Assembly: GCF_040096355.1 (NCBI RefSeq)
Contig: NZ_JBBMEX010000006.1
Coordinates: 62,001-126,000, forward strand
Length of the DNA stretch: 64,000 nt
Reading direction: 5' to 3'
DNA from: Maccoyibacter intestinihominis
GTDB lineage: Bacteria; Bacillota; Clostridia; Lachnospirales; Lachnospiraceae
Of the stretch, positions 32,451 through 41,549 are shown piece after piece; the first letter of the stretch is position 1, and each line of letters starts with the position of its first letter. The position numbers and the translations under genes were made by a program. The notes under the pieces were generated by a model. It searched no databases and was not told the origin of the DNA. It saw only the letters and a program-made list of their open reading frames with translations.

Positions 32451-33074
32451 CTATCCTTCTGTATTCTGTTTTTGGGAGTATAAACGGTGTATTAAGATAT
32501 AGTCTTCTACGGCTTTTGGAACCTTTCCGGAAATACTGTTCCCCATTCGGATATCTTTTCGGATCTGCGTGGAGGAAATGTCTGTTGGAGGAATTTTTAA
32601 AAGAGAAAAATCTCCCTGGTATTCCAAAGAAAGCTCATCTGCGATCTGCTTGACATCCTCATCGCCTAATTCATCCCGCATAGCTGCTAAGATATGGCAT
32701 TTAGAAGCGATCACCTCCGCATGTGACCATTTCCGAAAATCCGCAAGGGAATCGGCTCCCATCAGGAAATAAAATTCCGTATCAGGTTCTTCTGCCTTTA
32801 ATTCATTTATGGTCAGATAGGTATAACTTAACCCGCCTTTTTGAATTTCTCTGTCTGTAACCGTATAATTGGGATGTCCCTGAATCGCTAATTTTACCAT
32901 ATCTAAACGGCTTTTGGCATCTAACATCTCACTGCTGTCCTTGTGTGGCGGACAATAGTTGGGGATAAAGAGTATTTCGTCCAGACCGTATTCTTTCCAT
33001 GCACATTCGGCAATCTCTAGATGTCCGACGTGGATGGGGTTAAAAGAACCTCCCATAATCCCTGTTTTTTTCAT
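32451..33074 (-). CDS. nadD: Nicotinate-nucleotide adenylyltransferase
   Basis: 207 aa nucleotidyltransferase that makes deamido-NAD from nicotinate mononucleotide and ATP. The motifs are GGSFNPIHVGHLEI with the HXGH (HVGH) signature and the C-terminal ISSTQIRKDI. It sits between yhbY and yqeK. Confidence 0.95.
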   Translation of the reverse strand: MKKTGIMGGSFNPIHVGHLEIAECAWKEYGLDEILFIPNYCPPHKDSSEMLDAKSRLDMVKLAIQGHPNYTVTDREIQKGGLSYTYLTINELKAEEPDTEFYFLMGADSLADFRKWSHAEVIASKCHILAAMRDELGDEDVKQIADELSLEYQGDFSLLKIPPTDISSTQIRKDIRMGNSISGKVPKAVEDYILIHRLYSQKQNTEG

Positions 33075-33083
33075 GTGAACCTC

Positions 33084-33374
33084 TTATTTTGGTAATTCAA
33101 TTTTTGGATCTTTTTTGGATGGACGGTAAAAAATCATTTTCTTTCCGATCACCTGAACGACTTCAGAATGCGTCCGTTCTCCAATTGCCTCTGCAATGAT
33201 GCGCGGGTCATCAATACAGTTTCTCAGTACCGATACCTTTACCAATTCTCTTTTTTCCAGTGCTTCGTCGATCGCAGTCACGATCTCCGGAGTCAGGCTT
33301 GCCTTTCCCACCTGAAAAATAGGATTCATAGTGCTTGCAAGGCTTTTTAAATAAGCTCGTTGTTTACTGTTCAT
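33084..33374 (-). CDS. yhbY: YhbY family CRM-domain RNA-binding protein
   Basis: 96 aa. It has the CRM signature GKASLTPEIVTAIDEALEKREL and the end IGKKMIFYRPSKK. It is thought to assist large-subunit assembly. ATG 33374 follows GAGGAAAAG; the longer frame to 33440 begins inside obgE and lacks a ribosome site. Confidence 0.92.
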   Translation of the reverse strand: MNSKQRAYLKSLASTMNPIFQVGKASLTPEIVTAIDEALEKRELVKVSVLRNCIDDPRIIAEAIGERTHSEVVQVIGKKMIFYRPSKKDPKIELPK

Positions 33375-33384
33375 ATCTTTTCCT

Positions 33385-34668
33385 CTATTTATAATAATCA
33401 AATTCCAGTCCGTACATACGCACGGTATCGCCTTCTTCAATTCCTAATTTTTCTAATTCCTTTAAAATTCCCTGCTGTTTTAAGAATTTCTGGAAGAATA
33501 AAAATCCTTTTTCCGAATCAATGTTCGTATATCCTAACATTTTTTCGATGCTTGGACCTTCTACGACATAGACTTCATCCTCTTCGTCAAAGACTACCGT
33601 GTATGGTTCTTCGTCTTCCTGACAGAGTTCCGGGAAGAATTCCTGTTCAAACACGATCGTATCCTGCGGACATTCTGCTAAGAGTGCCTTTACTGCAAAT
33701 AACAGTTCTTTCACACCTTTTCCGCTGACCGCAGAGATCGGATAGACTTCGATGCCTTCCGGTTCAAAGGTTTTACGGAGATTTTCGATGATCTCATTTT
33801 CGCCTTCATAAATGGCATCGATCTTATTCGCAGCAATGACCTGCGGTTTTTCTAACAATTTCGGGTTATATGCCTCTAATTCACGATTGATCGCAAGGAT
33901 GTCTTCGATTGGATCGCGTCCTTCTACGGAAGCTGCATCTACCATATGGATCATGACTTTGGTACGCTCGATATGGCGAAGGAATTCATGACCAAGTCCG
34001 ACTCCCTCGGAAGCACCTTCAATGAGTCCCGGAATATCTGCAATGACAAATCCACCGTCTTCCATATCTACAACACCGAGATTTGGATTTAAGGTTGTAA
34101 AGTGATAGTTGGCGATCTTTGGCTGTGCATTGGTCACTCTTGCTAAAAATGTGGATTTTCCGACATTTGGAAATCCTACTAAACCGACATCCGCAATGAC
34201 TTTCAGCTCTAAACGTACTTCTATTTCAATGCCTTCCTGTCCCGGTTTTGCATATTTTGGTGCCTGCATCGTTGAGGTTGCATAGTGCTGGTTTCCAAGT
34301 CCGCCGTTACCGCCCCGTAAGACGATCTGTCTTTGGTTGTCGCCGGACATGTCTGCAATGACTTTGTCGCTTTCGGCATCCCGGATGATCGTACCCTCCG
34401 GAACTTTTAAGATCAGATCGGCACCCTTTTTTCCATGGCAGTTTCGCTTACCGCCCTCTTCGCCGTTCTCCGCAGCGAATTTTCTGCGGTGCCGGTAATC
34501 AGACAGCGTATTCATACCCTTGTCTACCACAAAGATGATATCTCCGCCTTTTCCTCCGTCGCCACCGTCCGGTCCGCCGTTTGGCACATATTTTTCACGG
34601 CGGAAAGAGACATGTCCATCTCCGCCTTTTCCTGATTTTATGATAATTTTTGCACGGTCTGCAAACAT
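33385..34668 (-). CDS. obgE: GTPase ObgE/CgtA
   Basis: 427 aa. It has a glycine-rich Obg domain (residues 1-158), a GTPase domain with GFPNVGKSTF, DIPGLIEGA and NKID, and a C-terminal OCT domain (about 350-427, ending MYGLEFDYYK). It is essential for large-subunit maturation and linked to stress control. A hairpin lies between rpmA and this gene. Confidence 0.97.
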   Translation of the reverse strand: MFADRAKIIIKSGKGGDGHVSFRREKYVPNGGPDGGDGGKGGDIIFVVDKGMNTLSDYRHRRKFAAENGEEGGKRNCHGKKGADLILKVPEGTIIRDAESDKVIADMSGDNQRQIVLRGGNGGLGNQHYATSTMQAPKYAKPGQEGIEIEVRLELKVIADVGLVGFPNVGKSTFLARVTNAQPKIANYHFTTLNPNLGVVDMEDGGFVIADIPGLIEGASEGVGLGHEFLRHIERTKVMIHMVDAASVEGRDPIEDILAINRELEAYNPKLLEKPQVIAANKIDAIYEGENEIIENLRKTFEPEGIEVYPISAVSGKGVKELLFAVKALLAECPQDTIVFEQEFFPELCQEDEEPYTVVFDEEDEVYVVEGPSIEKMLGYTNIDSEKGFLFFQKFLKQQGILKELEKLGIEEGDTVRMYGLEFDYYK

Positions 34669-34698
34669 AATTTTTTACCTCATTTTTCAATAAATGAC

Positions 34699-34728
34699 AA
34701 AATAGACCCGGCTATACAGTCGGGTCTA
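34699..34728 (-). terminator. Hairpin between rpmA and obgE (attenuating terminator)
   Basis: On the - strand: TAGACCCG (34728-34721), 10-nt loop, CGGGTCTA, then TTTTG. The stem is 8 bp and the U-run is short, so termination is probably partial. Confidence 0.6.
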
Positions 34729-34742
34729 CTAACTATCCATGA

Positions 34743-35030
34743 TTATTTGCTCTCAACCGGATATACGGAAGCCTGTTTCTTATCTCTTCCTTTTCTCTCG
34801 AATCTTAAGATTCCATCTGCTAAAGCGAATAATGTATCATCGCCACCGATACCTACGTTTGTACCAGGATGAATTCTGGTTCCACGCTGTCTGTATAAAA
34901 TGTTACCGGCTTTTACAAACTGACCGTCTGCTCTTTTTGCACCTAATCTCTTGGATTCGGAATCTCTACCGTTCTTTGTAGAACCCATTCCTTTTTTATG
35001 AGCAAAAAACTGAAGGTTCATTGTTAACAT
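34743..35030 (-). CDS. rpmA: 50S ribosomal protein L27 (precursor form)
   Basis: 95 aa. The N-terminus MLTMNLQFFAHKKG carries the Firmicute pro-extension that ends at LQFF before the functional AHKKG N-terminus. Prp, encoded directly upstream, is known to remove it in such species. ATG 35030 is 8 nt from GGAGG; the internal ATG at 35021 is less likely. Confidence 0.96.
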   Translation of the reverse strand: MLTMNLQFFAHKKGMGSTKNGRDSESKRLGAKRADGQFVKAGNILYRQRGTRIHPGTNVGIGGDDTLFALADGILRFERKGRDKKQASVYPVESK

Positions 35031-35033
35031 ATC

Positions 35034-35363
35034 TTACACCTCCTCGAAGTCTAATGTAATAAATTCATTACCGTATTGATTCATAATTTCCTGTAAGCCA
35101 AGTGTCATTGACTGTATGAGTAAAAAGCTGTCATGTTCTGACGGTTTTTCTAATCGGAAAACAATCTGACCGCTCTCTTCATCGGTATCGATTGAAAAGG
35201 CTTCTTCTGTCAGGTTGCCGATGGAATTAATGGTATTGATGACCAGTGCAGATACACCGGCACACACCACATCTTCCCCTGCATTGGCATAGCCTGCATG
35301 TCCGATACAGTCAAATCCTGTATACAGGTTGTTCTGATTTCTGTAAACTGTAATCTCGATCAT
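35034..35363 (-). CDS. prp: Ribosomal-processing cysteine protease Prp
   Basis: 109 aa. The catalytic His and Cys are in GHAGYANAGEDVVCAGVSAL. It cleaves the N-terminal extension of L27. Located between rplU and rpmA, 3 nt before rpmA, the standard rplU-prp-rpmA order. Confidence 0.93.
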   Translation of the reverse strand: MIEITVYRNQNNLYTGFDCIGHAGYANAGEDVVCAGVSALVINTINSIGNLTEEAFSIDTDEESGQIVFRLEKPSEHDSFLLIQSMTLGLQEIMNQYGNEFITLDFEEV

Positions 35364-35375
35364 AAGATTTCAGGC

Positions 35376-35684
35376 TTAAGCGTTGATCTTTTCAATCTTA
35401 ACTTTTGTATACGCCTGTCTGTGACCATTTTTCTTATGGTAACCGGTTTTTCTCTTATATTTGTAAACGATAACTTTCTTTCCTCTTCCGTTCTCAACTA
35501 CAGAAGCTGTTACGCTTGCTCCGTCAACGAATGGACTTCCGACTTTCATCTCATTATCGCTTACTGCTAAAACCTGGTCAAATGTAACTGTCTCTCCAGC
35601 TTCAACACCAAGTTTTTCAACATTAATGATATCGCCTTCGGAAACTTTGTACTGTTTACCACCTGTTGCAATAATTGCGTACAT
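35376..35684 (-). CDS. rplU: 50S ribosomal protein L21
   Basis: 102 aa. Begins MYAIIATGGKQYKVSEGD, with the C-terminal KVIVYKYKRKTGYHKKNGHRQ typical of L21. ATG 35684 follows AGGAGGTG; a longer frame to 35765 runs into the leader and is not used. First gene of the rplU-prp-rpmA-obgE-yhbY-nadD-yqeK-rsfS block. Confidence 0.96.
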   Translation of the reverse strand: MYAIIATGGKQYKVSEGDIINVEKLGVEAGETVTFDQVLAVSDNEMKVGSPFVDGASVTASVVENGRGKKVIVYKYKRKTGYHKKNGHRQAYTKVKIEKINA

Positions 35685-35767
35685 AAGGCACCTCCTATTT
35701 ATCATTACTCGCCAGTTTTGGTGCTGCAAACGCAGACTTAGAACCTCGCTGTGCGGCATACTCAATT
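35685..35767 (-). ncRNA. Possible L21 leader RNA
   Basis: About 80 nt between the rplU promoter and its ribosome site. It includes a CTGC-GTTT-GCAG hairpin and a CAGCGAGGTTCT segment. Many Firmicutes have a structured L21 leader for autogenous control at this position; covariance was not tested. Confidence 0.4.
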
Positions 35768-35796
35768 ATCATAGCATAAGCAGGATATTACGTCAA
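35768..35796 (-). promoter_or_regulatory. rplU: Predicted rplU operon promoter
   Basis: On the - strand TTGACG, exact 17-nt spacer, TATGAT, about 85 nt upstream of the rplU start codon. Confidence 0.75.
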
Positions 35797-35885
35797 CTGT
35801 TTTTCTACAATTTTCAATACCGAATTTCCAAGGTAACTTTCCAATACCTTTCCTGTTTTTTTCGGTTCTGCTCCAAACAGAAAAT

Positions 35886-37391
35886 CTAAGAAAGATACTG
35901 GTCTAAACCTCCGGTTGTCGTTTCGATCAGTTCAATGGCATCCTTGGTACTCTTTGCAAGCTCTAAATTGTGCTCGCTTAAGCCGTTTGCCTGCTCTGCA
36001 CTTGCGGTTACCTGCTCTGTGGTTGCAGATAACTGTGATATGTTTTCTACGATCTGGTTATTAGAATCCGCTAACTTTTCAATCCTTGCACTGATCTCCT
36101 GGATATCTTCGATCAGACCGGAAATATTGGTATCCATTTTTTCAAAACTCTGTGCAGCATCTAAGATCATCGTACTCTGGCTGTCTGCCGCCTTGACGGA
36201 TTCATCAATAATGGTAACGACTTCTTCGGCGTTTTCATTCAGTTCCTGAATGATCTTTGAAATCTCTTCGGTGGACTGTCTCGTCTGTTCCGATAATTCA
36301 CGGATTTGATCTGCGACAACGGCAAATCCTCTGCCGGCTTCTCCTGCTCTTGCACTCTCGATCGAGGCATTTAAGGCTAAGAGGTTTGTCTGGCTTGAAA
36401 TACTAAAGATCATACCGGTAATTTCTTCCACTGCCTTTGTACGCGTCTGTAATCCGGCCATGGAAGTGTTGACTTTTTCGTTCGTCTGTGTGATCCGTTC
36501 GGCCTGTGTCTGAAGATCTTTGACAATTTTAATACTGTTTTTTAAATCCCGGTCGGAATCCATAGCAGCATCTACGGCATTCTTGGAGTGTTCCACGGTT
36601 TCGTCAATGGCTTCCTGTATCGTCTGCGTCATCGTGCTCTGTTCGTAGATATTTTCTGCTGTGACACTTGCAGCATCTGAAATCTCTTTCATGCTGTGAG
36701 CCACGGTTTCCGTAGACTCTACCAGTCCGTCCACCATGTCATTGCTCTTTGACGTTTCACTGCGGACCGTTTTAGAAATGTTCAGGATACTGTCTAACAT
36801 AGAAGTCTGGGTCTTTTGCTGTTCTTCTATGGAAACAAGGGCATGGGTGTTAAACAGTTCTGCGATCGTGCCTACCCGGATGATCGTATAGAAGGCCATA
36901 AAGAACATGATCATGGTGCATGCCAGTTCAAAACCGTTATCTAACAGGTGTCTCTGACAGCGGATGATCACACCGACCACATAATCAAAGCTGAAGATTC
37001 CTGCCGCGATATAAATTAATTTTTTGTCAAAATATGCAATAAAAGTTGCCAGCAGTCCAAGTAAAGTGAACGTTAAGAATTCACTGCGGGCATCAAAGAC
37101 CATCATCAGATAGATGATACTGTATTCTAAGGTCATGATGATCTTATACTGTTCCCAGGATGGTCTGACTTTAAAACAGATGACATTTGCTATGATCGCA
37201 GCCACAATGATACCGCATTTTACAATGGTTTCTACCTTTCCGGCGTTGCCCCGTGTCATCTGCAGGATCAGATAAGCTGCCATTTCTAAATATAAAACAG
37301 CAAATCCCATGGTCAAAAACGTATTCATTTTTATGTTCCGCTGTTCCTTATTGTTATAACGGAATTTCATTTTTTCATTTGTATCAGGCAT
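35886..37391 (-). CDS. Methyl-accepting chemotaxis protein
   Basis: 501 aa. The N-terminal third (about residues 25-190) is a bundle of six or so hydrophobic helices without a large extracellular sensor or clear HAMP domain. The cytoplasmic signalling domain (about 220-495) has the conserved hairpin tip ESARAGEAGRGFAVVADQIRELSEQ (key part). It likely senses membrane or energy-linked signals. Own promoter upstream; no flagellar genes nearby. Confidence 0.93.
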   Translation of the reverse strand: MPDTNEKMKFRYNNKEQRNIKMNTFLTMGFAVLYLEMAAYLILQMTRGNAGKVETIVKCGIIVAAIIANVICFKVRPSWEQYKIIMTLEYSIIYLMMVFDARSEFLTFTLLGLLATFIAYFDKKLIYIAAGIFSFDYVVGVIIRCQRHLLDNGFELACTMIMFFMAFYTIIRVGTIAELFNTHALVSIEEQQKTQTSMLDSILNISKTVRSETSKSNDMVDGLVESTETVAHSMKEISDAASVTAENIYEQSTMTQTIQEAIDETVEHSKNAVDAAMDSDRDLKNSIKIVKDLQTQAERITQTNEKVNTSMAGLQTRTKAVEEITGMIFSISSQTNLLALNASIESARAGEAGRGFAVVADQIRELSEQTRQSTEEISKIIQELNENAEEVVTIIDESVKAADSQSTMILDAAQSFEKMDTNISGLIEDIQEISARIEKLADSNNQIVENISQLSATTEQVTASAEQANGLSEHNLELAKSTKDAIELIETTTGGLDQYLS

Positions 37392-37437
37392 AATATCACT
37401 CCTTCAGTTATACTTAAATGATCATATCTTTAATATT

Positions 37438-37466
37438 ATTTTAACAAGTTTAAGGATAGAGGTCAA
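37438..37466 (-). promoter_or_regulatory. Predicted chemoreceptor promoter
   Basis: On the - strand TTGACC, 17-nt spacer, TAAAAT, ending 46 nt before the start codon. It makes the chemoreceptor gene independent of the upstream rng group. Confidence 0.7.
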
Positions 37467-37469
37467 CCG

Positions 37470-37745
37470 CTATTCCTCAGGGGAATCCTTGAATTTGCTG
37501 CATAAAATGTCGCCCACACACCAGATTGCTCCTGCTGCAGAAAGGGAAAAGACAAAAGCAACCACATTTTTTACAAATTGCAGGCTGGTAATGCTCAGAT
37601 TTCCCGCAAGAAGTTCCTGTATCGTCGCATAGAGATTATGGATTCCCATCGTCCATACTCCTATATAAAGTGCATAATAAATGCCGGCAAGCTTAAAAAG
37701 ACATGCCAGAAGTTTTTTTGGAAATTTACTTTTCATCAGAGACAT
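37470..37745 (-). CDS. Small two-helix membrane protein, unknown
   Basis: 91 aa. Two hydrophobic segments (about 15-35: FKLAGIYYALYIGVWTMG; 60-80: VKNVVAFVFSLSAAGAIWCVG). It overlaps the end of the RNase G gene by 20 nt, so translation is probably coupled. GGAGATGTCTCTGATG precedes the start region. No family recognised. Confidence 0.65.
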   Translation of the reverse strand: MSLMKSKFPKKLLACLFKLAGIYYALYIGVWTMGIHNLYATIQELLAGNLSITSLQFVKNVVAFVFSLSAAGAIWCVGDILCSKFKDSPEE

Positions 37746-38940
37746 CTCCTTGTAATTGTTCTTTTAGGCTTTTCTGTACTTTTTTCCTTGTTAATTCTAC
37801 CAATCCTAAGCGTGTAATGTCAACCAGTGTGGCGGGAACTTTGTCTTTTTTTAAGTCCATCCGCAGGATATGCATTAACTCTTCCCGGTGTTCTTTTTCT
37901 TTCATATCAATAAAATCAATGATACAGATGCCGGAAATATTCCTTAAAATAAGCTGTCTTGCTATCTCATGGGCTGCTTCAACGTTCACGGAAAAGACCA
38001 GTTCCTCTCTGGCTTTCTTTTTGATGTTTTTTCCGCTGTTCACATCAATGACCGTCAATGCTTCGGTCGGGTCAATGACTAAATAGGCACCGGACGGCAG
38101 CCAGACCTGTCTGTGTAATGCCCGTTCCAGTTCATGTGTCAGACTGTAAAGTGCAAAAAGGGATACCTGTGTATCGGTATAAAGGTGTAGTTTTTCAGCC
38201 TCTTTCGTATCTTGAAGGTGTTGTAAAAGCACTTCATGTACACTGGGAATATCAGTCGTGATCTTTTGCACTTCCGTGAGATTACGGTTTTTTAAAAATT
38301 GCAGATAAAAAGGCGGGGCTTCCCGCAACCGTGTAAAAGCAGTCCGGTGCATTGCCCCTTGCAGGCAGGCGTGACACTGCTTTGTTAACATTTCTAATTC
38401 CTTTAAAATCTCTTCATCGGAAGCATCTTTTGCGGCGGTACGCACGACGATCCCAAAGGTATCGGTGATCTGATCTTTTAACAATGCCTGCAAACGTTCC
38501 CGCTCTGTCGCATGCAGTTTTTTAGAAATACCCAAAAGATGGTTTCCGGTCGTCAGTATCAGGTATTTCCCGGAAAAGTTCAGATTTGCAGAGACCGAAG
38601 CAGGTTTGTTCTTTTGCTTTTCTCTGGTTACTTCCACGAGAAGTTCATCACCGATGCATAAGTCTTTTTTTCCGTTCTTTTTCGTAAAAACAGCATTTTT
38701 TGCTTCTTCTAAGGGCAAAAAACAGGAGACACCCTTTGCAATATCCACAAAGGCTGCCTGAATGTTTTGTGCAATATTTTCTACTTTTGCGATGTAGATA
38801 TTTCCAAGGATCGAGGACTTTGAGACGGCTTCTGCCTGAATCTGCGTCATGCGCTTTTCATCAAAGGCCGCCGCAATCCAAAATTCCTGCCCCCATCCTT
38901 CTTTTAAAGGTGCTTTCGTAATGATGATCCGCTCAGACAA
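37726..38940 (-). CDS. Ribonuclease E/G family protein
   Basis: 404 aa. An S1-like domain (about 35-115: GNIYIAKVENIAQNIQAAFVDI) is followed by the RNase E/G catalytic region with the metal-binding aspartates in LTVIDVNSGKN and CIIDFIDM. It processes rRNA/mRNA at 5' ends. TTG 38940 has GGAG 6 nt upstream and gives the normal N-terminus SERIIITKAP; the frame from 38985 starts inside the preceding gene. It overlaps that gene by 8 nt. Confidence 0.86.
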   Translation of the reverse strand: MSERIIITKAPLKEGWGQEFWIAAAFDEKRMTQIQAEAVSKSSILGNIYIAKVENIAQNIQAAFVDIAKGVSCFLPLEEAKNAVFTKKNGKKDLCIGDELLVEVTREKQKNKPASVSANLNFSGKYLILTTGNHLLGISKKLHATERERLQALLKDQITDTFGIVVRTAAKDASDEEILKELEMLTKQCHACLQGAMHRTAFTRLREAPPFYLQFLKNRNLTEVQKITTDIPSVHEVLLQHLQDTKEAEKLHLYTDTQVSLFALYSLTHELERALHRQVWLPSGAYLVIDPTEALTVIDVNSGKNIKKKAREELVFSVNVEAAHEIARQLILRNISGICIIDFIDMKEKEHREELMHILRMDLKKDKVPATLVDITRLGLVELTRKKVQKSLKEQLQGDVSDEK

Positions 38941-39652
38941 TGTTCTCTCCAAGGGCATCCAGCGGGATGAAATCACCCTGCTCATTTTTGGTATAGGTCT
39001 CTAATTTATGGATCTGCATTGCTTCAGGATGATAGGTCAGTCCCGCTGATTCAAACATGGAAGCAAGCACTAACTCCGGTTTGATATTGTCCACACTTCC
39101 GGTACAGACCTTTAAGTAGAATACCGGTGCAGCGTTTCGGTTTTGAACCTGAAAGTCATAGATCAATGGCTTTAAGTCCATTTCACGTTCACTCTTTTTT
39201 GTCTTTTTGACGATCAGGATTTCGGACTGTTTTTCGTAGAAATTCCGATAGATCTCCGTAAATTCTGCAACCGATCTTGGAATTTCATAACCTTCTTTAT
39301 AGAAGATCTCATAGTCTGCTGCCGCAACTAAAGACATGGATTTTTTCGCGGTATCCGGTAATGCAACGTAAGAGGTCACTTCCACGCCTTCGACCATGGC
39401 TTCGTTTAAGATCTTTAAGGATTCTGCCGTTGACTTCGTAGAAAGTACCTCAATGTCAAAATATTCTCCGTCACTGGTGATCCCGACACCAAGCGGTGCA
39501 GCAAAGGACATGATCATATGAGGGTTAAAGCCTTCGGAATACTTCATGTCGATGCCGGCACGTTTTAGTGCCTTTTGAAAATAACGCATCATATCCAGAT
39601 GTCCGACAAATTTTAAGGCACCATATTTTCGGAATTTAATTCTAATTTTCAT
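38933..39652 (-). CDS. TIGR03936-family radical SAM-associated protein (DUF2344)
   Basis: 239 aa. Family signatures: MKIRIKFRKYGALKFVGHLDMMRYFQKALKRAG and YSEGFNPHMIMSFAAPLGVGITSDGEYFD (key parts). It is always found with a B12-binding radical SAM partner, here directly upstream. ATG 39652 follows GAGGTG; overlaps both neighbours by a few nucleotides. Function unknown, likely an RNA-modification partner. Confidence 0.9.
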   Translation of the reverse strand: MKIRIKFRKYGALKFVGHLDMMRYFQKALKRAGIDMKYSEGFNPHMIMSFAAPLGVGITSDGEYFDIEVLSTKSTAESLKILNEAMVEGVEVTSYVALPDTAKKSMSLVAAADYEIFYKEGYEIPRSVAEFTEIYRNFYEKQSEILIVKKTKKSEREMDLKPLIYDFQVQNRNAAPVFYLKVCTGSVDNIKPELVLASMFESAGLTYHPEAMQIHKLETYTKNEQGDFIPLDALGENIV

Positions 39653-41501
39653 AGCAGACACCTCGTTTATATTTTCTTGCACCACAGCCGGAACAGCGTT
39701 CTCTGCAGTTCGGGGTGACGACCTCGGATCGTGCCGTTTCCCACTCGCGGATCAAAAATTCTTTGGTCACGCCGGCATCGATGAAATCCCAAGGGAACAG
39801 CTCGTCGGTTTCTCTTGGGCGGATCGTATAAAAATCAGGATCAATGCCGCAGTCCTCAAAAATCTGCATCCATTTCTCATTGTCAAAGTATTCGCCCCAG
39901 GCATCAAAAATACAGCCTTCTTCATAGGCTTTTAAAATAGCCTTGCTGAGACGGCGGTCACCTCTTGCAAAAATACCCTCTAATACGGTAACATCTGCCT
40001 GATGCCAGTTATACTTGATACTCTTGCGGTTCAACTGATCTTTTACGGTATCGTTGACGATTTTGGCACGATTTAAGAATTCCTCTTTGGTACACATCGG
40101 TGACCACTGGAACGGTGTAAACGGTTTTGGCACAAAGAAAGAAGTGCTGACCGTAATCTGGCATTTTCCGTTTCTTTGATCTTTTGGGATCTCATAATAG
40201 CGGACAGCGATCCTGTTTGCAAGTTCTGCAATGGCTTTCATATCATCGACCTGTTCTGTCGGAAGTCCAAGCATAAAGTAAAGTTTTACCTTGTTCCAGC
40301 CACCTTCAAAGGCAAGTCCGCATCCATGTAGGATAATCTCTTCGTTCAAACCTTTGTTAATGACATCACGAAGTCTCTGGGAGCCTGCCTCCGGTGCAAA
40401 CGTCAGACTGCTCTTTTTAATATCCTGTACTTTTCCCATAACGTCTAAGGAAAATGCATCTACACGCAGAGACGGAAGGGAAATATTCACATGTTCCTTT
40501 CCATGATGTTCGATCAGGTAGTTGATCAGATCCTCTAATTCCCGATAATCACTGGTACTTAAAGAGCTTAAGGAAATCTCTTCATACCCGGTATTCTTTA
40601 ACATGATGTCTGCCTGACGTTTCAGACGCTCTACATCTTTTTCACGGAGCGGACGATAGATCATACCCGCCTGACAAAAACGGCAGCCGCGGATACAGCC
40701 ACGCTGTACCTCTAATACGACACGGTCCTGTGTCACTTTCAAAAACGGTACGACCGGTTTGTCCGGATAGACGCTGGCAGTCAGTTCCGTTACTACCTGT
40801 TTTTCGATTTTTTTGGGGATATCGTCATATACCGGTTCCATAGAGGCTAACGTTCCATCTTCTTTATAGCTGACTTCATAGAGTGACGGAACATAGATTC
40901 CCGGTATCTTTGCCGCCTGATGCAAAAAGGCTTCTCTCGAGGCATCTCCTTTTTTCCACTCTTTATACAGATCTAATAAAGCATCATAGCTTGTTTCACC
41001 TTCGCCAATATAGAATAAATCAAAAAAGTCTGCCAAAGGCTCCGGATTGTAGGTACATGGTCCTCCGCCAATGACAAACGGCATATCCCGTTCACGCTCT
41101 TTTGCTAAAAGTGGGATCTGTGCTAGATCTAAGATCTGTAAGATATTGGTATAACACATTTCATATTGGATGGTGATCCCGATAAAGTCAAAATGCGTCA
41201 GTGGTTCCTGTGATTCGAGTCCGAACAGCGGAATATGCTGCTCTTTCATGATCTGATGCAGATCCGGCCACGGGGAATAGACTCTCTCGCAGTATACATC
41301 TTCTCTCCGGTTAAACATATCATAAAGGATCTGGATGCCTAAATGTGACATTCCAATCTCATAGACATCCGGAAAGCACATGGCAAAACGGATGTCTACG
41401 TCCTCAGGATTCTTTACGACACTGTTTAACTCATGCCCGATGTATCGGACGGGCTTGTCTATTTTCATTAAAATTTCATCACTTAATGCTAATTTTCTCA
41501 T
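39642..41501 (-). CDS. TIGR03960-family B12-binding radical SAM protein
   Basis: 619 aa. The N-terminal B12-binding-like domain (about 60-200) precedes a radical SAM core with the 4Fe-4S motif CIRGCRFC (CX3CX2C) near residue 270. The C-terminal part has extra cysteines (CRERCSGCGARKY). ATG 41501 follows AGGAAAA. With the DUF2344 partner and rng it forms a three-gene overlapping group common to Clostridia. Confidence 0.92.
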   Translation of the reverse strand: MRKLALSDEILMKIDKPVRYIGHELNSVVKNPEDVDIRFAMCFPDVYEIGMSHLGIQILYDMFNRREDVYCERVYSPWPDLHQIMKEQHIPLFGLESQEPLTHFDFIGITIQYEMCYTNILQILDLAQIPLLAKERERDMPFVIGGGPCTYNPEPLADFFDLFYIGEGETSYDALLDLYKEWKKGDASREAFLHQAAKIPGIYVPSLYEVSYKEDGTLASMEPVYDDIPKKIEKQVVTELTASVYPDKPVVPFLKVTQDRVVLEVQRGCIRGCRFCQAGMIYRPLREKDVERLKRQADIMLKNTGYEEISLSSLSTSDYRELEDLINYLIEHHGKEHVNISLPSLRVDAFSLDVMGKVQDIKKSSLTFAPEAGSQRLRDVINKGLNEEIILHGCGLAFEGGWNKVKLYFMLGLPTEQVDDMKAIAELANRIAVRYYEIPKDQRNGKCQITVSTSFFVPKPFTPFQWSPMCTKEEFLNRAKIVNDTVKDQLNRKSIKYNWHQADVTVLEGIFARGDRRLSKAILKAYEEGCIFDAWGEYFDNEKWMQIFEDCGIDPDFYTIRPRETDELFPWDFIDAGVTKEFLIREWETARSEVVTPNCRERCSGCGARKYKRGVCYEN

Positions 41502-41549
41502 ATTTTTCCTATCATATGTTCTATGCTGCATACGGTTGCTGACATGGCT

